This document shows positions 1 through 5,288 of a stretch of 10,000 bases of DNA, piece by piece (position 1 is the first letter of the stretch; every line of letters begins with the position of its first letter). Source of the stretch: JASFYU01 sp045046905 (GTDB taxonomy: Bacteria; Bacteroidota; Bacteroidia; Flavobacteriales; Flavobacteriaceae); assembly GCA_045046905.1 (NCBI GenBank), contig JASFYU010000165.1:1-10000 (forward strand), written 5' to 3'. Below the pieces are notes generated by a model that was given only the letters and a program-made list of their open reading frames with translations, was not told where the DNA came from and did no database searches. The translations under genes were made by a program, and so were the position numbers.

Positions 1-743
1 ATGTCGAAGCCGTAAATAAAGAACTGGCAAAAACCAAAAAAAATGAAGAAGACCGTAAAAAGAATTTTGTGCAATATCGAAGAAAAGCCTTGGGTGATAT
101 TTTCAACAATCTGCCGATTACCGATGACCCCTCTTTAAATTTTATTTCGAAATCGAACCGCTACGAATTTACATTGCAAAACTTTACTTATTTGGGTGGT
201 GAGGCCGTATACGTCATAGACTTTAAGCCCAAACGTTCAGCAGATTATAAGGGCACCCTATATATAAATTCTGATGATTTCGCTTTGATCAGGGTAGACT
301 ATCAGAACGTAAAGCCGATAAAAACCTTTAAACTATTGGGCATCTCGATCAATATATATCTCAAGAAGGGGAAGGTCATTTTTTCAAAAGGAAATGACAA
401 TCGCTATAGCCTACGGTATTTTGAATCAGAAACAGGAAACAGGATGGGCATTAAACGACCGCTTAAAATCATCGAAAAAAACAAACATGTAAAAGGTCGC
501 AACAAACAGAATGAGCTTTCAGGAAAGCTAGATTTCGCCTTTACCAATATCGAAAAAAATGAGGTAGTCGTCTTTGAAACTCAGAAACTGAGTTCAGCCA
601 ATTTCGAAGCCTTTACCGAAACAAATGATATCTTGCCCACCTATATGCCTTCATACGATCCTGAATTTTGGAAAGGCTACAATAGTATAGAACCCAATGT
701 CGCTATCAAGGAATTTACGTCTACCGAAGAAGTTTTAGATTAA
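1..743 (+). CDS. C-terminal part of a carboxypeptidase-like regulatory domain protein (5' end outside window)
   Basis: The frame is open from the first complete codon at position 3 to the TAA at 741-743, so the gene starts upstream of the window. The internal GTG at 69 is not the real start. About 246 residues are visible. They begin with a Lys/Glu-rich charged stretch and continue into a beta-rich segment, which includes GTLYINSDDFALIRVDY. They end with a WKGYNSIEPNVAIKEF tail. From memory, this tail and layout are typical of flavobacterial proteins that start with a CarboxypepD_reg-like (DUF4480-type) domain and are predicted to be exported or surface-attached. The N-terminal signal and that domain would lie outside the window, so the family call rests on the C-terminal part alone. 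The function is unknown. The 3' end overlaps the convergent DUF423 gene by 9 bp. Confidence 0.75.
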   Translation, partial: VEAVNKELAKTKKNEEDRKKNFVQYRRKALGDIFNNLPITDDPSLNFISKSNRYEFTLQNFTYLGGEAVYVIDFKPKRSADYKGTLYINSDDFALIRVDYQNVKPIKTFKLLGISINIYLKKGKVIFSKGNDNRYSLRYFESETGNRMGIKRPLKIIEKNKHVKGRNKQNELSGKLDFAFTNIEKNEVVVFETQKLSSANFEAFTETNDILPTYMPSYDPEFWKGYNSIEPNVAIKEFTSTEEVLD

Positions 744-1121
744 ATTCTTCACAAAAGAATACAGCAAAAGCCCCCAACCGACAAGCAAGAACAACCCGCC
801 CAAGGGAGTAATAGGCCCCAATAATTTCCATTTTTTACCTTTTGATGCACTGAGACAAAGACCATAAATACTAAATGAAAAAAGAAATGTTCCTACAATC
901 AAACAATAGATCATATTCCTTTCTAGAGCGGTTTCCAGATTTAAATTGAAGCTGAGCACCAACAATAAAATGGCATGGTACATTTGATATTTTACGCCCG
1001 TTTCAAAACTCTTGAGTTGATCCCCCGAAAAAGATTTCTTTAAGGCATGGGCACCAAAAGCGCCAAAGGCTATTGCCAACAATCCGTATAATGCACCTAT
1101 AACCTGAGCTAAAAGAACCAT
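735..1121 (-). CDS. DUF423 family small integral membrane protein
   Basis: This is a 128-aa hydrophobic protein starting MVLLAQVIGALYGLLAIAFG. I chose the ATG at 1119-1121. The frame is open 27 codons further upstream, but that extension (FFFRRTQVYTYF...) runs into the terminator of the SDR gene and does not fit the family. The start chosen gives the usual DUF423 length of about 125-130 aa. The GAFGAHALK motif near residue 20 and the pattern of about four membrane segments are diagnostic. The segments lie roughly at 3-20, 42-60, 68-88 and 100-122, and the glycine-rich PLGGLFLLVGWG lies near the C-terminus. The biochemical role of this inner-membrane family (E. coli YgdD type) is not established. 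A possible -7 box, TATCTTCG (1137-1144, - strand), lies 15 nt before the start, so the gene probably has its own promoter. Its 3' end overlaps the convergent gene on the other strand. Confidence 0.88.
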   Translation of the reverse strand: MVLLAQVIGALYGLLAIAFGAFGAHALKKSFSGDQLKSFETGVKYQMYHAILLLVLSFNLNLETALERNMIYCLIVGTFLFSFSIYGLCLSASKGKKWKLLGPITPLGGLFLLVGWGLLLYSFVKNLI

Positions 1122-1136
1122 ATTATATATTTTTAC

Positions 1137-1144
1137 CGAAGATA
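1137..1144 (-). promoter_or_regulatory. Possible -7 promoter box of the DUF423 gene
   Basis: On the - strand this reads TATCTTCG, one mismatch from the Bacteroidota TAnnTTTG box. It lies between the terminator of the upstream SDR gene and the DUF423 start. No convincing -33 TTTG is seen at the usual distance, so this is tentative. Confidence 0.25.
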
Positions 1145-1181
1145 AGCAAATGTTGAAATATGTATAAACCTGAGTTCGACG

Positions 1182-1219
1182 AAAAAAAAACCCGCCGAAC
1201 ACAAAATGTACGGTGGGTT
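1182..1219 (-). terminator. Rho-independent terminator of the SDR (tetR-SDR) unit
   Basis: On the - strand, AACCC (1215-1219) and CCG (1211-1213) pair with CGG (1195-1197) and GGGTT (1189-1193), with one A-C mismatch inside the stem. An uninterrupted run of nine T (1182-1190 on the - strand) follows and overlaps the last stem bases. It begins 22 nt after the SDR stop codon. It would separate the SDR transcript from the DUF423 gene downstream. Confidence 0.8.
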
Positions 1220-1240
1220 CATTTACATTTCAAATACAAC

Positions 1241-1990
1241 CTATATCTGGCTCAATCCTCCGTCAACTGACAATTCGATTCCATTCACATAGCTAGCCTC
1301 ATCAGAGGCAAGGAACAATACCGCATTTGCAATTTCCTTGGCCTCTCCAAAGCGCTTTAGAGGTACTCCTGCAGCAAAGTTTTTACCCATTTCATCGATT
1401 GCTTCTTGGGGCATTCCCATTTTACCATAAATAGGCGTGGCTATAGGTCCTGGGGCCACAGAATTCACTCGTATCTGGCGTGGCGCCAATTCTGTTGTCA
1501 ATACTCTGGCATATGCCCTCAATGCGCCTTTGGTGGCACTATACACGGCAGCACCATCAAATCCTTTTTGATGTACGATAGAGGTGTTGAAAATAATTGA
1601 CCCTCCATCATTAAGATTCGGAATTGCATGTTTTACCAAAAAGGCAGGGCCTTTGATATTGACATTAAACTGTGAATCAAAATGCTCTTCGTCAATCTCT
1701 CCTGCGGGAACAAAGTAAGCGACCCCAGCATTGACAAATAGCACATCTATTTTGCCATAGGTGTTTACAGCCTCTGTAATCAGCTTTTCATTATCCTTCA
1801 GCTTTGACTGGTCTGCCAAAACTGCCTTAAAATCACCTGATAATTCCTCTGAAGCCGCTTTCAGGGCCTCTGGTCTACGTCCTGAGAACACCACTTTGGC
1901 GCCTTCTTTTAAAAAACCTTTTACAGTTTCGAATCCTATTCCTGAATTTCCGCCGGAAACCACTACTACCTTGTTATTAAATCTACTCAT
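1241..1990 (-). CDS. SDR family NAD(P)-dependent oxidoreductase
   Basis: This is a classical short-chain dehydrogenase/reductase of 249 aa, the usual length, with a single Rossmann domain. The cofactor motif GGNSGIG is at 13-19 and NAG at 87-89. The catalytic tetrad is visible as Asn111, Ser137, Tyr150 and Lys154 (YSATK). The PGPIATP loop is near 190 and the C-terminal signature is VNGIELSVDGG. A GRR sequence after beta-2 (37-39) favours NADP(H) over NAD(H). I chose the ATG at 1988-1990 (MSRFNNKVVVVSGG). The frame is open 12 codons further upstream, but that extension would run through the operator palindrome and has no family counterpart. The substrate cannot be told from sequence. The tetR gene 51 bp upstream on the same strand and the palindrome between them suggest induction by a small molecule. 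Such TetR-SDR pairs often act in detoxification or reduction of carbonyl compounds, which is an inference here. Confidence 0.92.
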   Translation of the reverse strand: MSRFNNKVVVVSGGNSGIGFETVKGFLKEGAKVVFSGRRPEALKAASEELSGDFKAVLADQSKLKDNEKLITEAVNTYGKIDVLFVNAGVAYFVPAGEIDEEHFDSQFNVNIKGPAFLVKHAIPNLNDGGSIIFNTSIVHQKGFDGAAVYSATKGALRAYARVLTTELAPRQIRVNSVAPGPIATPIYGKMGMPQEAIDEMGKNFAAGVPLKRFGEAKEIANAVLFLASDEASYVNGIELSVDGGLSQI

Positions 1991-1996
1991 TATAAT

Positions 1997-2028
1997 AAAA
2001 ATTATATTTTGAAACCAACGTTTCAAAA
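1997..2028 (-). promoter_or_regulatory. Candidate promoter of the SDR gene
   Basis: On the - strand, TTTTG (2024-2028) is followed after 19 nt by TAATTTTT (1997-2004), a 7/8 match to the Bacteroidota TAnnTTTG box at the usual spacing. An alternative -10, TATAAT (2001-2006), sits 17 nt from the same TTTTG. Either choice places the operator palindrome across the promoter. The first gives a nearly leaderless transcript. Confidence 0.45.
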
Positions 2029-2029
2029 T
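2006..2029. promoter_or_regulatory. Palindromic operator, probable TetR-family binding site
   Basis: ATTTTGAAAC (2006-2015) and GTTTCAAAAT (2020-2029) are perfect inverted arms around a 4-nt spacer (CAAC). The site lies in the 51-bp gap between tetR and the SDR gene, over the predicted SDR promoter elements. Its 24-bp size and symmetry are typical of TetR-family operators, and the regulator is the gene immediately upstream. Binding would block transcription of the SDR gene. The palindrome is seen directly and the protein assignment is inferred. Confidence 0.7.
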
Positions 2030-2041
2030 TGATTAAAAAAA

Positions 2042-2623
2042 TTATTCTAATACTTTGATGATGTTATTAATCAATTGTCGCAATACTTTGCTATCACTCA
2101 CCAATATTCCCGTCATCCTAAACCCCTGAAAAGCACTGAAAATATAATAGGCATAACTCCTACTATCTTGATTCTTATTAATAGCACCCTGTTCCTGACC
2201 ATCTTGAATCAAACCCCGAAAAATTGATAAGGTGTATTCCTGAGCATCTACTAACCATTTTCTAATATCCTGATTCTGATTGCCCATTTCAGACTTACAG
2301 TTCATCACAAAGCAGCCATTTACTTTTTTATTGCCTACAGTAACAGGTATAAAACTCTCAAAAATAAACCTAATGGCCTCAAGAGGGTTTTTAGCTTTTA
2401 GCAAAGCCTTTTGAAAAAATATATTACCATTCTTCTGATAGTGCTTTAAGGTGGCCTGATATAACTCTATCTTAGAGCCAAAGGAATTATAAATGCTGGA
2501 TCGGTTCAAGGCTGTAGCATCTACCAAATCTTGCATTGAGGCACCATTATATCCTTTCTCCCAAAAAACGTACATCGCTTTTTGAAGCACCAATTCTCTA
2601 TCAAATTCTTCAATTCTCGGCAT
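2042..2623 (-). CDS. TetR/AcrR family transcriptional regulator
   Basis: This is a 193-aa protein with the standard TetR layout. The N-terminal helix-turn-helix is at about residues 11-55 (FWEKGYNGASMQDLV, then ALNRSSIYNSFGSK with the recognition helix). An all-helical ligand-binding and dimerisation domain follows. The FWEKGY...LNRSSIYNSFG pattern resembles the subgroup of TetR proteins that control neighbouring oxidoreductases. The start ATG at 2621-2623 is preceded by a clear -7 box and gives a normal MPRIEEFDRE N-terminus. It is transcribed ahead of the SDR gene on the same strand, with a 51-bp gap that contains the operator palindrome. It probably represses the SDR gene and possibly itself through a half-site in its own promoter. 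The effector is unknown. The ligand domain contains a Cys pair (NGCFVMNCKSE, near residues 103-109), so a thiol-reactive inducer is possible but unproven. Confidence 0.92.
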   Translation of the reverse strand: MPRIEEFDRELVLQKAMYVFWEKGYNGASMQDLVDATALNRSSIYNSFGSKIELYQATLKHYQKNGNIFFQKALLKAKNPLEAIRFIFESFIPVTVGNKKVNGCFVMNCKSEMGNQNQDIRKWLVDAQEYTLSIFRGLIQDGQEQGAINKNQDSRSYAYYIFSAFQGFRMTGILVSDSKVLRQLINNIIKVLE

Positions 2624-2642
2624 AATCTACGCTGTCAGGGAA

Positions 2643-2650
2643 CAAATATA
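2643..2650 (-). promoter_or_regulatory. -7 promoter box of tetR with adjacent operator half-site
   Basis: On the - strand this reads TATATTTG, a perfect match to the Bacteroidota TAnnTTTG box, 20 nt before the tetR start codon. No good -33 TTTG stands at the expected distance. TTGAAAC (2653-2659, + strand), identical to 7 bp of one arm of the operator at 2006-2029, lies immediately upstream of the box. Its partner arm is poorly conserved. Confidence 0.5.
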
Positions 2651-3091
2651 TATTGAAACAATCATTCCACATAAGTTTTAACTATATTTTAGCAAATACC
2701 TTGTAATCTGAGTTCAACCTAAAGTTTAATCTACAGAATGCAAATAAAGGATACGATTTGAAATAGAAAATTTGAAGGAATATCTTGATATTTCAAAAAG
2801 CTTACATGATAAGATTACCTTTTATTTGCATTTGATTGGGTTAAGTGTTTTAGGGGATCGTGTATGGTTAAAATAGAATTATTTATACGCTACATTGTCA
2901 ATAATAAATTTCTTCTGAAAGCATCTAAAAAGAGATCTTTTAAATGGTAGCATATTGCCATAAAGCCAAGTACAAGGCAGTTTGGCGAAATTATCTTTGA
3001 TAAACTTGTAATCGCTGGCATTACCGCTAATTGACATTAAACAGGTATACCATTAGAAAACAAGTAAAACCATATGAAAGTGACCTATTTT
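2651..3091. other. Gene-poor, AT-rich spacer, probably decayed sequence
   Basis: This 440-bp stretch lies between the tetR promoter and the remnant cytochrome gene. No protein family, RNA gene or insertion-sequence end is recognisable. The longest continuous frame starting with ATG that I found is a 52-codon one on the - strand (2879-3037), listed separately. Neither edge shows terminal inverted repeats or an obvious target-site duplication. Confidence 0.5.
2879..3037 (-). CDS. Possible small ORF or gene fragment, 52 aa, unknown
   Basis: This is an ATG-initiated frame of 52 codons ending in TAA (2879-2881). The predicted peptide begins MSISGNASDYKFIKDNF and contains WLYGNMLPFKRSLF. Its composition looks protein-like (aromatic and charged residues well mixed) rather than random. 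However, I recognise no family, and there is no promoter or clear start context. It lies directly downstream of the decayed cytochrome gene on the same strand, so it could be the tail of another decayed gene. It could equally be chance. Confidence 0.2.
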   Translation of the reverse strand: MSISGNASDYKFIKDNFAKLPCTWLYGNMLPFKRSLFRCFQKKFIIDNVAYK

Positions 3092-3845
3092 TTATTGGGT
3101 ACGCCATAATTCTTCCGAGTAAACATCTATCAAATGCGTTCGTACATAAAAAGGAGTTTCTTGACCGTCCTCATCCAAGCCAATAGTCATTGACTTAGAG
3201 GGCATAGCAGGCATATGACAGGCAATACAATTATTACCCATTTGGTTCAATTGAGAGGTTTCGGCTTTACAAATAACAGCTTTTGTATTGTGGCACTCCA
3301 TGCATTTCTGATTGAAAAATTCAGCATTCCCTCTTTGATTTTTATGTGGGTCATGACATGTAGTACAGTCCATAGTAGCCGTTTGTTTAAAACATTCACT
3401 GCTGATTAAAAGGCCATATTGGTTAGCATGAACATCTAATTTACTGTTATCCACGGTGGCGGAATTATGATTTTGGGCGTATTCTTTTAAATTATCGCCA
3501 ACCATAAAGAAAAATGGAGTTCCCTTGAGTAGCTCTTGCCGAAGTCCTGAATGACATTGGGCACAGGCATCTAAACGCTGTTGTCTTGACAGTGCGGTCC
3601 AACTCATTGTAAATTTTGGTGATTTTTCTTCAGGCTTGTTTTTGTGATAGGTCACATGTATAGCTGTATGTTGGAAAACTTGGGCTGTTTACCCAATTAT
3701 CTAAAGGGGCGTAGTAAGACGCTTGCAGTTGAAATAGGGAGTCTCCTTTTTGTCTCATTTCAAATAATACATCTTTAAGGTCTAAAATGTTGGTCCCGTT
3801 CATAAAACTACCTTTTACGCTTGCCGAATCAGCGATGGCAGGCAT
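3092..3845 (-). pseudogene. Multiheme c-type cytochrome, frameshifted and internally deleted remnant
   Basis: Two adjacent frames carry parts of one multiheme cytochrome. The upstream part (3845 down to about 3670) reads like the region before the heme core, with ASYYAPLDNWVNSPSFP. The downstream part begins in another frame at AIHVTYHKN (about 3664) and runs to the stop at 3092. It has four CxxCH heme sites: CAQCH, CTTCH, CMECH and CIACH (residues 31-35, 97-101, 118-122 and 143-147 counted from the GTG at 3655). It ends in the family-typical CHMPAMPSKS...RTHLIDVY. From memory of intact relatives, the segment between the two parts normally holds further CxxCH sites, including a CxxCHGP just before the HV motif. 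It is missing here, so a deletion as well as a frameshift is likely. No signal peptide or first heme site is found, and a TGA lies upstream in frame. The intact protein would be a periplasmic electron carrier or reductase subunit. Confidence 0.8.
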
Positions 3846-4241
3846 AGGGGTATTTCGCTGGTTTCATTTTGACCTTATGACCAAAAACCGAAACTTGGTA
3901 TTTTACCTCACCCTAAACTGCAAAAAAAACAATCCAAACTTCCCCCAAGGAGAGATTAAAGTCGTCTACAACAACTACCCTAATACCCAATAGATAGGCC
4001 AACTGAGGCAATGAGGTGGCGAAAACTCTTCCTCTATTGTTTTCGAGATAGATACTAACAAACGACGTAATTTCACAGAACAATAAACTACCTCGACGCA
4101 AGCATACGAGGCATTAAAAGAAACAAACTTTAACATTTCTTTGCAAGCCGGCCGGTATAGGTAGGCTAAACCCACTGGTGGGAATAAAACCTGCTAGGGA
4201 TAAAAAATAGTTTGTATTTTCTATACTTGGTGTTTCCGGAT
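3846..4241. other. Intergenic or decayed spacer without a recognisable gene
   Basis: This 396-bp stretch lies between the two remnant genes. Short open frames exist on the - strand (3913-4101 and 3975-4175), but they overlap each other in different frames and resemble no family I know. Small hairpins are present: CCTCG (4091-4095) with CGAGG (4107-4111), and CCCAC (4171-4175) with GTGGG (4178-4182) around a 2-nt loop. A GC-rich CCGGCCGG palindrome sits at about 4148-4155. None has the T-run of a terminator or the ends of an insertion sequence. Part of it may be lost 5' sequence of the cytochrome gene. Confidence 0.45.
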
Positions 4242-5036
4242 TTAATTGATTGCCTTAAAAGAAATCAAACGAGAAGCAGACACCTTGAATGTATGAATTC
4301 CTTGAGTCAATGCTGAGGTTTCTTTTTTTATTTCGGCACCAAGGCAGTTCATAATCGTGTAGGTATACGTTCTTTTTTTGCCCGTTGCTACAACAATTAT
4401 ACGCGTCTACCTTTTGGCGTTTAATATATCTAAATCGGTATATTTTTCGGGTTCGATTACTATTATATGATCATTAAAAACAGTGGTTATTTTTTTTGTG
4501 CCTTTTACCCCTTCAATAATGGGATAATTGGTGAGTGGGCTTAGAGGGTAAAAATCACCATCTAATAAGACCGCTCTGTTTTTAAGCCAATAAGCAGTGT
4601 AAAATTTAATCATTTTGAAATGATCTTCAGGAATATCAGTCAATCGCACCGATAGCTGTGGAACTGAATACATGACATTAAGCATTTGTAGGACAGTTAC
4701 TTCAACTGGCTCATCATAATGCCACATCAGCATATCAGAATGAACAGCTGTATTACCACTCAATAATCGTAAATCGGATGTTCTAATCCTATTAACTGAA
4801 GATAAATTTGGGCAATCGGTAGCCCGAAACATATTCCCATATTTGCGCATTGCAGGCCCCACATAGGGCTGTCTAAATTCGATTATAATGTCGGGTTTAA
4901 TTTCTTGCAAAGACCTCATTAAATCGGTCATCAACACATCGGTTGCTTCATTCACAGAGGCGTAATCACGCCGATTTTCTTTTGTGAGTTCGGTGTCTTT
5001 GTTGGCAAGCCTGCACTCGGTAAGCAGACTATTCAT
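4242..5036 (-). pseudogene. GH36-type alpha-galactosidase-like protein, C-terminal remnant with an in-frame amber stop
   Basis: The frame from the ATG at 5036 to the TAG at 4407-4409 encodes 209 residues. They match the C-terminal half of a clan-D glycoside hydrolase (GH36/melibiase-like): VNEATDVLMTDLM, IIIEFRQPYVGPAMRKYGNMFRATDCP, NTAVHSDMLMWHYDEP and AYWLKNRAVLLDG. Asp74 in RATDCP is a candidate acid/base residue. The N-terminal beta-sandwich and the K-x-D nucleophile strand are missing, and an in-frame TAA lies 27 nt upstream, so the gene is 5'-truncated. After the TAG the same frame stays open for 54 further codons to the TAA at 4242-4244. Those codons read like the normal C-terminal beta domain (TYTIMNCLGAEIKKETSALT... 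ending SASRLISFKAIN). A point mutation to TAG therefore split the ORF with no frameshift. The intact enzyme would hydrolyse alpha-galactosides or a related sugar linkage. This remnant should be inactive. Confidence 0.85.
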
Positions 5037-5288
5037 GGTGATGTTTTGATGGTAGTTTGGTTAAGGAAATTGCCTTGGGCGGTATTACAACAATTTCATC
5101 AGATTTTAAGGATATGGCAAAAAAGGCGGCAAACCATTTCAAAAATAAAACGAAGACCAAAACAATTATGACTTCTCGTCTTATTCGCCGAAATTCCTTG
5201 TGAGAATAGTGCTCCTACTTTTGATCTTAAGATGTTCCTATTCTAGCTTGCGAATTGCAAAAATAAAGCTTCGAAATTGACTAGATTG
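5037..5288. other. Spacer between the GH36 remnant and the TonB-dependent receptor gene
   Basis: No gene is recognisable on either strand. Just after the receptor stop codon, TAGATT and AATCTA on the - strand can form a 6-bp stem around AGC (overlapping 5289-5296), but no T-run follows. A convincing terminator for the receptor gene is not visible. The missing 5' part of the GH36 gene is not found here in any frame. Confidence 0.4.

Noticed and set aside
1122..1202. N-terminal extension of the DUF423 frame
   Set aside because: It would pass through the T-run and stem of the SDR terminator and gives a charged, non-family N-terminus. The ATG at 1121 gives the normal length.
1761..2012. 83-aa + strand frame opposite the SDR gene
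   Set aside because: It is a shadow of the SDR coding sequence on the other strand, which has a complete catalytic tetrad and the right length.
2944..3000. + strand peptide MVAYCHKAKYKAVWRNYL, briefly considered as an IS200/IS605 transposase remnant
   Set aside because: It is only 18 codons, the likeness to the transposase N-terminus is vague, and no second segment, HUH motif or element ends are seen.
3913..4175. Two overlapping - strand frames of 62 and 66 aa
   Set aside because: They occupy different frames of the same DNA, match no family I know, and lie in a spacer between two pseudogenes.
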